Below are positions 51,581 through 60,729 of a stretch of DNA of 64,000 bases, piece after piece. Both the position numbers and the translations under genes were made by a program. Below the pieces are notes generated by a model. That model was not told where the DNA came from and made no database searches. It saw only the letters and a program-made list of their open reading frames with translations. Numbering within the stretch: position 1 is the stretch's first letter; each line of letters opens with the position of its first letter. This stretch comes from Bacteroidia bacterium (GTDB taxonomy: Bacteria; Bacteroidota; Bacteroidia; Chitinophagales; Saprospiraceae), in NCBI GenBank assembly GCA_030426765.1, contig JAUHXV010000004.1, forward strand, positions 36,001 to 100,000. Reading direction: 5' to 3'.

Positions 51581-53335
51581 TTATAGTTCAGCAGGCCTGA
51601 TCATGTTTTCAAAATAACCCGGTCGACGTGTTGAGGGAGGAAACTGAATTCGTTTTGATGACACAATTCGCTCCAGCGGTGTGTATAAAAAGATACCTGC
51701 CTGCTCATCATAAATAATCTGCTGAAATTCTTTAAGCGCGGCTTCCTGCTCAGCAGGGTCATCAGCACGTCGCAGTTCCTCCATGGCATCGTCCAGTGCT
51801 TCTGATCGAAAGCCACTCCGGTTTCCACCACCCTGACGATCATTGTCTGAATGCCAGATCGTATATGGATCATCCATGTGTGGGAAAGCGCGAACGCGAA
51901 GCGGCAGCAAATCAAAATTGCGCTGGCGTACATCCTGTTGGATCTGGCTCGGATCCACTACGACCAATTCGATATCAAAACCTGCCTCTTTCGCATTTTC
52001 TTTCACGATGGTTGCCGTGGCCATGCCTTCTTCTTTGTTGGTGATCTTGATTCCGAGATGCAGTTCTTTAAGTTTTCCATCGATGATTTTATCGGGTATC
52101 CCGTTGCCATTCGTATCATTCCAACCGGCCTCCTCTAATAAGGCAAGCGATTTTTTAATGTCCCGCGTAATGGGTTGCAAGTCTTTGTGGTAATAGTGTT
52201 TATCCGGATGTATCGGACTTGTCGCGCGAGCTGCAAGACCTTCCATCACATTATTGAGAATAGCATCATAGTCGATGGCATGGGCCAGTGCTTTTCTTAC
52301 ACGCACATCGGCCAGGATTGGATTGCGGTGATTAATTTCGATGTAATTGATTTGCATCAAAGCAGGCGTATCAAAATTGAGTTTTTCTGCCCACTCGGGA
52401 TTGTTGCGCATCCGGTTAAATGAAGAGGGTGTGATTCCCGCCATGAGATCGATTTCTCCTGTCTTAATAGCTGCTTCTGATGCGGCTTCGTCAAGGATAA
52501 TGCGGTAGGTAATAGATGAAGGATACGCCTGAAGTAACGAAGGCGGATCTTTCATTTGATCACCCCACCAGGTGGACTTCCGTTTGAGGCGGATGTATTC
52601 ACCTGTTACCCATTCGTCAAGCTCATAGGCACCGGAACCGGATACGTTGTCTCTGAAAAATTCAGGGGACTCATACAAGGTGGCAAATCGTTTCAACAGA
52701 CTGTCCTGTTCGACCGTCCAGACAATGTCAGGATTGCGAAGATCTTCTAACGTGAATGACGACATCAAACCTTCGGGATCATACACATTTTCGGGGTACA
52801 GGTTCCAGTTGATGACGGCTTCTACATCCAGGCTATAAGCGCTGTCGAGATAGACAGAAACGTTTTGCGGATTATTTGGATCCACCACGATTTCATCAAT
52901 GAAGTTCATAAAGTTTTTCCAGGCTGCTGAATTCACATACGGATTGTATACGGACTTAAACGTAAACAGGTAGTCATTGCCGGTTACAGGGCTTCCATCC
53001 GCCCATTTCGCTTCAGGTCGAAATTTGAAATTGAAAACCTTACCACCGGCATGCTTGCCTTCTGTGATATTTTCTCCCGTTGGAATGGATGAGATCAAAA
53101 TGGGAGAAAGCTCCATTGTGATTGGATCGTATTCTGCAATCGGTAATAGAATCAGGCTTTCGATTTGCGTCGCGTAGATGCTCTTTGAAAAAATCGGATG
53201 AAGACTTTCAGGTTCGTTAGGCAATCTAATCGTGACGCTGTGAGAAGCAGTTTCAGCCTCGTTCGAACAGGAAAATATACCTGTCAGCGCTATGAGGCAA
53301 ATAGCAAATAAAAGGGTGTGTAGCTTTTTTAACAT
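51581..53335 (-). CDS. Family 5 extracellular solute-binding lipoprotein (OppA/DppA-like)
   Basis: This 584-residue protein has a lipoprotein signal (LTGIFSCS, Cys23). The SBP_bac_5 fold is marked by LRLPNEPESLHPIF-like start residues, WADGSPVTGNDYLFTF, the central DVRVRKALAHAIDYDAI, and LLEEAGWNDTNGNGIPDK. It binds oligopeptides or similar ligands for the two permeases that follow within 9 bp. The first gene of the three-gene operon, it has a TATCTTTG element just upstream. Confidence 0.92.
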   Translation of the reverse strand: MLKKLHTLLFAICLIALTGIFSCSNEAETASHSVTIRLPNEPESLHPIFSKSIYATQIESLILLPIAEYDPITMELSPILISSIPTGENITEGKHAGGKVFNFKFRPEAKWADGSPVTGNDYLFTFKSVYNPYVNSAAWKNFMNFIDEIVVDPNNPQNVSVYLDSAYSLDVEAVINWNLYPENVYDPEGLMSSFTLEDLRNPDIVWTVEQDSLLKRFATLYESPEFFRDNVSGSGAYELDEWVTGEYIRLKRKSTWWGDQMKDPPSLLQAYPSSITYRIILDEAASEAAIKTGEIDLMAGITPSSFNRMRNNPEWAEKLNFDTPALMQINYIEINHRNPILADVRVRKALAHAIDYDAILNNVMEGLAARATSPIHPDKHYYHKDLQPITRDIKKSLALLEEAGWNDTNGNGIPDKIIDGKLKELHLGIKITNKEEGMATATIVKENAKEAGFDIELVVVDPSQIQQDVRQRNFDLLPLRVRAFPHMDDPYTIWHSDNDRQGGGNRSGFRSEALDDAMEELRRADDPAEQEAALKEFQQIIYDEQAGIFLYTPLERIVSSKRIQFPPSTRRPGYFENMIRPAEL

Positions 53336-53339
53336 ATAT

Positions 53340-53347
53340 CAAAGATA
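53340..53347 (-). promoter_or_regulatory. -7 element TATCTTTG for the binding-protein operon
   Basis: This exact TANNTTTG match on the minus strand has 4 nt between it and the ATG at 53335, suggesting a leaderless message. Confidence 0.5.
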
Positions 53348-53394
53348 ACCATGCATTCAGTTTTTCAGAATACTAAACTTTTTCTCGTGGCAGA

Positions 53395-53426
53395 TTGACA
53401 CTTTGTCCCTCTCGGAGATAACCTTG
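53395..53426 (+). promoter_or_regulatory. Promoter TTG-N21-TAACCTTG for the epimerase gene
   Basis: TTG at 53395-53397 and TAACCTTG at 53419-53426 are 21 bp apart, with one mismatch to TANNTTTG. The element covers a possible GTG start at 53426 and supports the ATG at 53453. Confidence 0.5.
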
Positions 53427-53452
53427 TGCACCAAAACCTGTTGCTATACCAT

Positions 53453-54361
53453 ATGGAAAAGCGAATGTTAATCGCTGGAGGCAGTGGACTGATCGGAAAG
53501 GCTATAGCGGATCTGGCAAAACAAGACAGATGGGAGGTGAGCATTCTCAGTCGGTCATCGGGCAAAGGACATATAGTTTGGGATCCGGCAAAGCAATCTA
53601 TCCGGCCAGTGGAGAATGCTTCGTTTGATGCAGTCATCAATCTGGCGGGTGCTTCTTTGGCCGCTGGGAGGTGGACGGAGAAAAGAAAAAAACTAATTCA
53701 GGAAAGTCGACTGGATAGTTGCGCCACCCTGGAGAAATACCTTTCCTCCGGTGCGATCCAAACAAAGGTGTATATCGGGGCTTCAGCGATAGGTATCTAT
53801 GGCTCACATAACGATCAAACAGTCAATGAAGACACACCGATCCGGGAAGAGGATGAGTTTCTGAATCAAACCTGCCGCCTATGGGAAAATGGCCACCGAA
53901 GCATAGAAGCCCTGGGCATTCGGACGGTGATATTTCGCATTGGACTTGTCATGAGTCGTAACGGAGGTGCCCTCAAAGAAATATTGCAGACGGCTCCTTT
54001 TGGGTTGCTAAGTTATTTTGGAAACGGACATCAACGGTGGTCCTGGATTCATATAGCGGATATGGCGCGGTCCGTTATGCATGCTATATCCTGCGAGGAC
54101 ATGCACGGTGTTGTTTTAGCTACTGCACCTAATCCCGTGTCTAACAAAGCACTTACGATGGCGCTCAACAACACATATGCAATTCCCCGACTCGTGCTGC
54201 CGGTTCCGCGATTTGTACTATCCATTATGCTGGGAGAAATGCATACATCCTTATTTCAGGACTGCGCGGGCCGTCCTGAACGATTGTTGCAGACGAATTT
54301 TGAGTTCCGCTATGCAAACATAGACGATGCCATGAAGGCTTTGATGAAAGTGGAAGAATAA
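53453..54361 (+). CDS. TIGR01777-type NAD-dependent epimerase/dehydratase (YfcH/SDR39U1-like)
   Basis: This 302-residue extended SDR protein has a Rossmann motif at the start (MLIAGGSGLIGKAIADLA), then FDAVINLAGASLAAGRWTEKRKKLI, the active-site region VYIGASAIGIYGSH, and RIGLVMSRNGGALKEI. A C-terminal DUF1731-like part contains LPVPRFVLSIMLGEM. The cellular function of this family is unsettled. The ATG at 53453 is chosen; a second at 53465 is also possible. The upstream GTG lies inside the promoter. Confidence 0.88.
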   Translation: MEKRMLIAGGSGLIGKAIADLAKQDRWEVSILSRSSGKGHIVWDPAKQSIRPVENASFDAVINLAGASLAAGRWTEKRKKLIQESRLDSCATLEKYLSSGAIQTKVYIGASAIGIYGSHNDQTVNEDTPIREEDEFLNQTCRLWENGHRSIEALGIRTVIFRIGLVMSRNGGALKEILQTAPFGLLSYFGNGHQRWSWIHIADMARSVMHAISCEDMHGVVLATAPNPVSNKALTMALNNTYAIPRLVLPVPRFVLSIMLGEMHTSLFQDCAGRPERLLQTNFEFRYANIDDAMKALMKVEE

Positions 54362-54377
54362 AAGAGAAGCGTATCGA

Positions 54378-54806
54378 TCAGGGTTCAAAAATTTCGATCT
54401 CTTTATTCTTCTTGACAAAGCGGGTGAACTTGCCTTTAAACCGCGTGGCTTTTACGATGTGATTATCGATCCAGTGGTAGTTGCCTCCTCTTGGTTTTCC
54501 TACCAGGAGGCCGTGGTATTTAAATCCGTTTTTATCGAGCCATTCTGCAGTGATAGTGAAATGCTCCTGTGTACGGGATGTAAAAAAGGTAATGATATGA
54601 CCTTCGTCGTACCAGTTGTTGATGACCTCAAGGGCATCGGGATACACTTTGGCGGTGACCATCCTTTCCGGTTCTTCATTAGGAATATCATCACAGATGG
54701 TACCATCGATGTCAATAAGGTAGTTTTTAATCTCTTTAGGCAACTGGGGGCTCAAAGCCTTTCCTTCACCGTCAAAGAGCGGATTTAGTGTTCCATTTTT
54801 CTTCAT
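54378..54806 (-). CDS. HAD-like phosphatase domain protein
   Basis: This 142-residue small HAD protein has motif I YLIDIDGTICDD (~residues 30-40; nucleophile Asp and acid/base Asp), motif II FFTSRTQEH (~75), and a Lys-containing region VGKPRGGNYHWIDNH near 105 for motifs III/IV. It lacks a large cap and is often annotated loosely as linked to sugar phosphate metabolism in Bacteroidota; the substrate is unknown. It converges with the epimerase gene 16 bp away. Confidence 0.8.
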   Translation of the reverse strand: MKKNGTLNPLFDGEGKALSPQLPKEIKNYLIDIDGTICDDIPNEEPERMVTAKVYPDALEVINNWYDEGHIITFFTSRTQEHFTITAEWLDKNGFKYHGLLVGKPRGGNYHWIDNHIVKATRFKGKFTRFVKKNKEIEIFEP

Positions 54807-54918
54807 GACTCCATAGTATAAAGCAAACAGTGCGCCAAAAATTGTTGTTTTTCGGGGTCTTCAGGCCTGAAAAAACAGCAAAGGGCTTTAAAATTAGGGG
54901 TTTTAGGCATGCCATGCA

Positions 54919-55785
54919 CTAAAAGTCGATGTAATTGGCGGGATCTACAGGTTTCCCGGAGAGCCATAGCTCGAAGTGGAGATGAGGCCCTGAAGTCATT
55001 TTTCCGGTATTTCCGATGATGGCTATGGCCTCGCCTGCACGGACAAAAGCGCCGCTTCGTTTGAGCAGCGATGCATTGTGTTTGTAGAAGGAAACCATGT
55101 CGTTACTGTGCTGAATACCAATGGTATAGCCCGTTTCCAAGGTCCAGTCAGCCGTGATCACATGGCCGTCCCAGATGGCCTTGACCGGTGTATCGTGTGG
55201 TGCCAGGACATCGACCCCATAATGGCCTGACTCGGCATCAAAACGGCTGCTGACGACCCCTGAAATGGGGGGCATGAGATACCGGAAATCGGCTTGTTTG
55301 AGCAAAGTCGAAGCGGATGGCGAACTCACCGCGATCGCAGGAGGAGATTTTCTTGGTTCACTTACTCTGGATTCTTCCACTACCTGTTCCGTAGGGCTTT
55401 TTCGAGGTCGATCTGTGGATTCGGTTTGCGCTATGCTGGGTATATCAATGCTGTCCGGAAGACTTGTCATCTGGTTAAAGTGCTGATAATAAAGCTTATA
55501 GCTCTGCATTTCCTGTTCGAGTGCCGTCATTTTTTTACTTAACTTTATATAATCCGGATGTTGCGCCGGTTCGGCATAACCCGGTACGAGGCGCTTGAGT
55601 GGGGTAAAAAAGATGACGACAACCATTAGGCCCATCACGACGATGACAATGGATGAAAGGAGGATGTAGATATTGAGCAGCGTGAGCTTGTAAGAAGCTA
55701 CCTCTTCAAGGGTTTCATCCTTGCGGAGAACCAGCCTGTATATTGTGTGCCAGTTGCGTTTGCGGGTTTTGACCTGCTCAATCAT
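54919..55785 (-). CDS. M23 (LytM-type) peptidase, membrane-anchored
   Basis: This 288-residue protein has one membrane segment (~35-60), a coiled-coil-like stretch (YIKLSKKMTALEQEMQSYK), a Ser/Pro-rich linker, and a C-terminal M23 domain (~175-285). The zinc site is visible: HYGVDVLAP and HLHFELW, with an intervening SFYKHNAS that supplies the other catalytic His. It acts in the periplasm, cutting peptidoglycan cross-links or activating amidases. It is divergent from porW, sharing a ~90-bp promoter region. Confidence 0.92.
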   Translation of the reverse strand: MIEQVKTRKRNWHTIYRLVLRKDETLEEVASYKLTLLNIYILLSSIVIVVMGLMVVVIFFTPLKRLVPGYAEPAQHPDYIKLSKKMTALEQEMQSYKLYYQHFNQMTSLPDSIDIPSIAQTESTDRPRKSPTEQVVEESRVSEPRKSPPAIAVSSPSASTLLKQADFRYLMPPISGVVSSRFDAESGHYGVDVLAPHDTPVKAIWDGHVITADWTLETGYTIGIQHSNDMVSFYKHNASLLKRSGAFVRAGEAIAIIGNTGKMTSGPHLHFELWLSGKPVDPANYIDF

Positions 55786-55815
55786 AACCTGAGGGTGGAT
55801 ACTGAATTTTTAAAA

Positions 55816-55823
55816 TAAATTTG
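55816..55823 (+). promoter_or_regulatory. -7 element TAAATTTG for porW
   Basis: This exact TANNTTTG match overlaps a TTG codon (55821) that opens the longest reading frame, showing that the real start is downstream. Confidence 0.55.
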
Positions 55824-55874
55824 CACCAGAATCAGTTAAATATACCTGAACGTGCAGGGAAATTCCATTTCGTA

Positions 55875-58838
55875 TTGAAATCAAACAACCTACTACATCC
55901 AAATAACGCGAAATACGCCTTTTTGATCATTTTAGCTCTGGGCTTCCTCAGTGGCTGTGTGACCAGCAAAAGCCGTACAGAGCAGTCAAAAATAGGGCAA
56001 TACTACCACAATCTCACCTCCCGATTCAATGGCTGGTTTAATGCCAACGAACTCGTGGAAGAGAGTATTGCTATTCTGGAGGAACAGTACCAGGACAATT
56101 ACAACGAAATCCTTCCGATCTATGAATACGCTGCGGTCGAAAATGCTGATGCCGTAAAAGCCGATCTCGACGAAGCCATCAAAAAAGTATCCGTCGTCGT
56201 CACCTTGCATGAATACAGCGACTGGGTAGACGATTGCTACCTGCTCATCGGGAAGTCTCTGTACCTCAAAAAGGATTATGAAGCTGCAGAGAATGCTTTT
56301 GAATTTTACATGGATGAATTCCTGCCCACCGGCAAACGAACATCCACCAAATATCAGCGCAAAAAGAAAAAATCCAAATCCGGCAAGACCTCTTCCGAGG
56401 TGAAGGAAGCCAACAAGCGTAAAAAGGAGCTTCAGAAAGTCAGAAAAAAAGCGGAGAAAGAGCGAAAGAAATATAATAAAGAACTCCGCAAGCGTCGTAA
56501 AAAAGGTTTGCCCACCGATGACCTGGTACGTCCGGGAACTGCAAAAGCGGCGGATGGAACCACGACTATCAAAACCAGTGATATTAAAAAATACGAAGCC
56601 ACGAAGAAGGAGCTTCGTGAAAAAGCCAAAGCGGAAGGAGAGCGTTCCAATTTTTTCCTTCGCGCATCGGCCTATGATGAGGCGATCCTGTGGCTGGCGA
56701 AAACATATATCGAGCGAGAAAACTGGACTTCAGCGGACTACCAGTTTCGCCGACTTGAAGGCGATGATATTTTGCCCCCGCGCGTGTACGAAGAACTCCC
56801 TGTTGCACGGGCGTACTATCACATGAGTCGTGGTAATTATCCACAGGTCATTCCATTTCTTGAGCAAGCTATTGAACGATCTTCCGATCGAGCCCTGAAA
56901 GCGAGATATAGTTATATCATCGCCCAGTTGTATTACCGGGAAAATAATTCTTCCGAAGCGAGAAAGTTTTACGAGCAAGCACTTGAATTCAGCAACAATT
57001 ACGAAATGGAGCTGAATACAGAACTGGCGATTATTCGCTCCTCCGTACTAAGTGGCAGTATGTCACAAGCAGTAGCGACTACGCAACTCGAGAAGTTGCT
57101 GAAAGATGATAAAAACCATGAGTACCTCGGTCGCATCTACTACCTCATGGCGGAGTTGCGACTGGAAACCGGTGATATGGATCTGGCCATTTCCCATTTG
57201 GAAAACAGTGTGGCGAATGTGGGTGATGATCAGTTTCAGGAAGTGGAGAGCCAGTATCTCCTTGCCAAGTTATATATGCAACAGCTGCAGTATGTGGAGG
57301 CTGAAAGCGCCTTTAAAGCATGTCAGGCCGTAATGAAGGATACGGATCCCCGATTCAGAGAGGTGAAAAAGCTGGCTGAAAACCTGATTGATATTGCTTC
57401 CAATCTGAACACCATTGCACTACAGGACAGTTTATTGAATCTATCCTATAAATCAGCGGATGAATTAAAAGTAGTAGCGGTCGCGATAAAACTTCAGCGG
57501 AAAAAAGAGGCGGAAGAGGCGGCTGCTAAGATGGCGGCGAAAGCGCCGAGTAATAAATTTTCACCCAGGGGAACGGCCGCTTCAGGGCCTGGCCAGATTC
57601 CTCCTTCTACGCGTGGCGCTAGTGGCGGTCAGCAGAAAATATTCTGGGCTTTTGATCAGAAGAATCTGAAGAAATCAAAAAGAGATTTTGACCGGGAATG
57701 GGGCGATATCCCGTTGACCGATTACTGGCGTGTAAGTTCGAAAGCCGCCCAATATGCTTCGACGGAAGAAGAAGTATTGTTTACCCCGGAAAATACTGTA
57801 GGGGTGTATGGCAGTGAGTTGGAAGATTTTTTCAAGGATGTCCCGAAAACAGATTCGGCGCGTACCATTGCACACGATAAAATCAGAAAGTCGATGCTGC
57901 TATTAGGACAGCTGTACCGCGATCGAATCGAGGATTACGAAAGTTCTATTGCCATTCTTGAGTCGCTTCTGCAGAAATATCCGAATGCGCCTGAAAAGCT
58001 TGAAGTTTACTACCAGTTATACCTGTCCGCGTTGTCTGCCGGGGATCATCAGCGCGCCGAAAAGTACAAGTCACTGATCATTTCCGATTATCCGAATTCC
58101 CGATTTGCCAAGGTGCTGTCCGATCCGAATTACGCCGCCACACAGCTTTCCGAATTGGAGAAACTTCACCAATACTATGATGAGACCTTTGCTAAGTTTC
58201 AAAGTGAAGACTATGAAGAGGTCCTGAACCGCATCCGCTTGCTCGATGACAAATTTGGCGCCAACAATGTGCTGATGGCTAAGTTTGACTTATTGAAAGC
58301 CATGTGTATGGGTGCGCAGGTGGGTAAAGAAGCTTATGTAGATGGTTTGAAGTATGTGATCTCCCGGTATCCAAACAGCGATGAAGAGCGGAAAGCAAAG
58401 GACATGTTGTTGTTGCTTGGAAATACCGGCACGGGCCGTGTGTTTGGGGAATCGGGATTGGAGTCTGCTACATTTGTAATGGAGGATAATGCGCTCCATT
58501 TCGCGCTTGTGTATGTGAGCAATCAAGATGAAATCACACTGGCAGAAACGAAAATTGCCTTGGCTGAGTTTCACAAGAAATATTTTCAGTTAGACAATCT
58601 GAAGATGGCCAGTCTGGTCTTTGACCCAAGCAAGAATCATTCACTTGTACTGGTCCGGTCATTTAATACGAAGGAAAAAGCGATGACGTATTATGAAACG
58701 GCTTTGCGCAACCCCAATGATTTCCTTCCGAAAAATGCGATTTACGAAGTGTATCCCATCACACAAAAAAATTACCGCGAGGTCATCAAGTCGCGTTCGC
58801 TGGGTAACTACAAAGAATTTTTTGAGGCAAACTATTGA
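55875..58838 (+). CDS. porW: T9SS lipoprotein PorW/SprE-like
   Basis: This ~987-residue protein has a lipoprotein signal (LGFLSGC, Cys28) followed by YYHNLTSRFNGWFNANELVEESI, the hallmark start of PorW/SprE, a T9SS/gliding lipoprotein that links the PorKLMN ring complex to the translocon. TPR-like helix pairs cover much of the rest. A highly basic tract (KYQRKKKKSKSGKTSS, KKAEKERKKYNKELRKRRKKG) interrupts them at ~175-235. Starts are few: the frame opens at a TTG at 55821 inside the promoter, so the TTG at 55875 is chosen. Together with PorP/SprF it shows an active T9SS in this genome. Confidence 0.88.
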   Translation: MKSNNLLHPNNAKYAFLIILALGFLSGCVTSKSRTEQSKIGQYYHNLTSRFNGWFNANELVEESIAILEEQYQDNYNEILPIYEYAAVENADAVKADLDEAIKKVSVVVTLHEYSDWVDDCYLLIGKSLYLKKDYEAAENAFEFYMDEFLPTGKRTSTKYQRKKKKSKSGKTSSEVKEANKRKKELQKVRKKAEKERKKYNKELRKRRKKGLPTDDLVRPGTAKAADGTTTIKTSDIKKYEATKKELREKAKAEGERSNFFLRASAYDEAILWLAKTYIERENWTSADYQFRRLEGDDILPPRVYEELPVARAYYHMSRGNYPQVIPFLEQAIERSSDRALKARYSYIIAQLYYRENNSSEARKFYEQALEFSNNYEMELNTELAIIRSSVLSGSMSQAVATTQLEKLLKDDKNHEYLGRIYYLMAELRLETGDMDLAISHLENSVANVGDDQFQEVESQYLLAKLYMQQLQYVEAESAFKACQAVMKDTDPRFREVKKLAENLIDIASNLNTIALQDSLLNLSYKSADELKVVAVAIKLQRKKEAEEAAAKMAAKAPSNKFSPRGTAASGPGQIPPSTRGASGGQQKIFWAFDQKNLKKSKRDFDREWGDIPLTDYWRVSSKAAQYASTEEEVLFTPENTVGVYGSELEDFFKDVPKTDSARTIAHDKIRKSMLLLGQLYRDRIEDYESSIAILESLLQKYPNAPEKLEVYYQLYLSALSAGDHQRAEKYKSLIISDYPNSRFAKVLSDPNYAATQLSELEKLHQYYDETFAKFQSEDYEEVLNRIRLLDDKFGANNVLMAKFDLLKAMCMGAQVGKEAYVDGLKYVISRYPNSDEERKAKDMLLLLGNTGTGRVFGESGLESATFVMEDNALHFALVYVSNQDEITLAETKIALAEFHKKYFQLDNLKMASLVFDPSKNHSLVLVRSFNTKEKAMTYYETALRNPNDFLPKNAIYEVYPITQKNYREVIKSRSLGNYKEFFEANY

Positions 58839-58854
58839 TCTGCCGATTGGCGGT

Positions 58855-58880
58855 ATGCGTTGAGCCTGCATTCAACGCAT
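58855..58880. terminator. Hairpin between convergent porW and BCCP genes
   Basis: ATGCGTTGA pairs with TCAACGCAT around an 8-nt loop. The right arm ends on the BCCP stop codon. T-runs are poor on both strands, so termination strength is doubtful. Confidence 0.5.
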
Positions 58881-59374
58881 TATTCCTCTGCAAACTCTAC
58901 AAGTGGTGCTCCCTTATCAATGGCCTGACCGGCACTGACTTTCACTTCTTTGATAGTGGCGTGATGTGGAGCCGAGATTACGTTTTCCATTTTCATCGCT
59001 TCGAGGATCAGGATCGGTGTGCCTTCTTCGACCTCCTGACCGGCTTCGGCTTTGATGCTGGTCACTAATCCCGGCATGGGAGCCAGTAGTATGCGTTGCT
59101 TTTTACTTCGGGTTGCATTTAGCCCCATGCGCTCAATCAGCAACTCAAGATCGTCGGCTAGGGTTACGGTTTTGTTTTCGCCATCTGTCCGTAGTGTGAG
59201 CTGCTTATAGTCATTGTCCGAGTGCACGACTGTGATGATATAGGTCTTCCCGTCTTCGATGATATGATAGGTGTGGTCATCGACCTGGATACAGTCCAGA
59301 CTTTCCCAGTCTTCGGCGGAAATATCAAATTGCTGTCCATCTATGCGAACGGAGAGGTGTGTGTTTTTATTCAT
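58880..59374 (-). CDS. Biotin carboxyl carrier (BCCP-like) subunit
   Basis: This 164-residue protein has a C-terminal biotinyl domain (~95-164) carrying the biotinylated Lys128 in LEAMKMENV, with flanking APMPGLVTSIKAEAGQEVEEG and AGQAIDKGAPLVEF. The N-terminal ~90 residues form a second small beta domain. This is the carrier of a biotin-dependent carboxylase (acetyl-/propionyl-CoA type or decarboxylase). Carboxylase partners are not adjacent. Its ATG overlaps the upstream gene by 4 bp, so it is last in the bactofilin-AtpZ-membrane protein operon. Confidence 0.92.
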   Translation of the reverse strand: MNKNTHLSVRIDGQQFDISAEDWESLDCIQVDDHTYHIIEDGKTYIITVVHSDNDYKQLTLRTDGENKTVTLADDLELLIERMGLNATRSKKQRILLAPMPGLVTSIKAEAGQEVEEGTPILILEAMKMENVISAPHHATIKEVKVSAGQAIDKGAPLVEFAEE

Positions 59375-59769
59375 GGAGCGGGTGTTTGTTTTTCTCGGCC
59401 GATTTTTTCGAGAAAGGTGACTTCAAAAACGGTCGTCGTGACATAGATCAGTAAAAAAGGCCAGATAAATGTATCATCGATCGGTTCGAATCCTTTTTTG
59501 TATCCCACAATCAGCGCGAGACAAACCAGCATTTTTAGAAAGACAGCAATCATAATGAGTTGGATGAACCGTCCTGATTGTTTGCTCCCCGCAGTGATTG
59601 TGGCACCAAGATACATCATGCCGCAGAAAACAGCCATGGCGGTCATGGTAACCAACAGAAACGGTAAATGCGTCTGTACGGAGTTTTGTATCAGGTATAT
59701 GATAAAGATGCCTGCAGCCTGAAGGAGCAGAGTGAGTGCCAGTCGCGTTAAAAACCGTTTAGGTGTCAT
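59371..59769 (-). CDS. Four-helix membrane protein of an ATP-synthase-linked cluster
   Basis: This 132-residue protein has four hydrophobic segments (~8-28, 36-58, 67-90, 102-120). The position after an AtpZ/AtpI-like gene suggests the small AtpI-like subunit often found before atpB in Bacteroidota, but the ATP synthase genes are not present here. It overlaps the AtpZ-like gene by 11 bp and BCCP by 4 bp, so translation is coupled. Confidence 0.7.
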   Translation of the reverse strand: MTPKRFLTRLALTLLLQAAGIFIIYLIQNSVQTHLPFLLVTMTAMAVFCGMMYLGATITAGSKQSGRFIQLIMIAVFLKMLVCLALIVGYKKGFEPIDDTFIWPFLLIYVTTTVFEVTFLEKIGREKQTPAP

Positions 59770-59974
59770 CTTTCTGACTCAGGTCTTTGACGAGTTTGTA
59801 AAAAAAGCCTGCGGTAAACAGGAGGATCAGCAAAATGGTGAAATACGGATCGGGTGTATTAAGTTTTTCGTCAATGTACTGCCCCAGCCAGGCTCCGATA
59901 GCCAGGAGAACAAATAGCTGGAGGACCATCCCGCTGTATTTCAGATACTGATTGGGTTGTGCTGGTTTGGTCAT
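59759..59974 (-). CDS. AtpZ/AtpI-like small membrane protein
   Basis: This 71-residue protein has two hydrophobic segments (YSGMVLQLFVLLAIGAWLGQYID and YFTILLILLFTAGFFYKLV) around a short charged loop, the usual AtpZ layout: a putative Mg2+/Ca2+ transporter or assembly helper of F-type ATP synthase. The start overlaps the bactofilin stop (TAATG). Confidence 0.8.
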   Translation of the reverse strand: MTKPAQPNQYLKYSGMVLQLFVLLAIGAWLGQYIDEKLNTPDPYFTILLILLFTAGFFYKLVKDLSQKDDT

Positions 59975-60435
59975 TAAGACATGGCCGCTTTGGATTTTCC
60001 GAGCGCACTCAGATCGATCGTATCATCCTGGTGTCCGGAGGGATTTTTTGAATTTCCGTGGGCGCCCATTTTGCATTTCACATTAAATATGGAGCCGGGC
60101 TGGACCACCAGTTTCATGGTAGAGACATCGCCTTCTATTTTGGCGGTTTCTTTGACGTGCAGTACGTCACTGACTACCAGAATACCTTCAAATTTCCCTT
60201 CGATGACCGCATTTTCGCAGGTGATTTCACCGCTGATCTGTCCGGTCGGGCCGATGATGACTTTGCCTTTACAATGCAGGCTGCCGGTCAGTGAGCCGTC
60301 AATCCGAATGTCTTTGTCGGCCTGAATAGAGCCTTCGATGGAGGTACCATGCACGAGGCTGTTGGTGGCGGTGGAAGCAGCACTTGTGATGCCGTTTGCT
60401 TTGTTCTTTTGATCGCTATTTGAATTGCCAAACAT
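59974..60435 (-). CDS. Bactofilin (polymer-forming cytoskeletal protein)
   Basis: This 153-residue protein has a central bactofilin right-handed beta-helix (~25-115): SLVHGTSIEGSIQADKDIRIDGSLTG, GKVIIGPTGQISGEITCENAVIEGKFEG, and so on, with short unstructured ends. Bactofilins polymerise without nucleotide at the membrane and position cell-wall or polar machinery. It is the first gene of a four-gene operon with the AtpZ-like, membrane and BCCP genes. Confidence 0.92.
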   Translation of the reverse strand: MFGNSNSDQKNKANGITSAASTATNSLVHGTSIEGSIQADKDIRIDGSLTGSLHCKGKVIIGPTGQISGEITCENAVIEGKFEGILVVSDVLHVKETAKIEGDVSTMKLVVQPGSIFNVKCKMGAHGNSKNPSGHQDDTIDLSALGKSKAAMS

Positions 60436-60601
60436 CCCTGTGTTAAATTAAAGTCGTTAAAAAAATAATGTCTGTCATGGAGACTATAACCTGACAAAGG
60501 GGGAGTGGAATAAAGTTAAGAAGAAAACCGAGAATAAGAAGTTAAAAATTAAAAGTGAAAAGGGAAAAATGAATAATGAGTCCGCTGTTCATCGAGACGC
60601 A

Positions 60602-60660
60602 GTGAATAGGCTTGCCCTATTCACGTGCCGTGTACTCCGACGTAGGGAGGTAGTACACGG
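60602..60660. other. Two consecutive 9-bp-stem hairpins in the bactofilin-PorP gap
   Basis: GTGAATAGG-N5-CCTATTCAC (60602-60624) and CCGTGTACT-N15-AGTACACGG (60628-60660) sit end to end. No T-run follows either. They look like repeat-type palindromes distinct from the GCTTTAGC family. Confidence 0.55.
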
Positions 60661-60662
60661 GA

Positions 60663-60709
60663 AAGAAAAAGTGCAGACAAAGAATCTATGCCTTTGTCTG
60701 CACTTTTAA
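60663..60709 (-). terminator. Terminator of the PorP/SprF gene
   Basis: GTGCAGACAAAG pairs with CTTTGTCTGCAC around a 9-nt loop (60671-60702), with A- and T-rich flanks on both sides, so it can act in both directions. It lies 27 bp after the stop at 60730. Confidence 0.92.
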
Positions 60710-60729
60710 AATTAATTAATCATGAAAAA

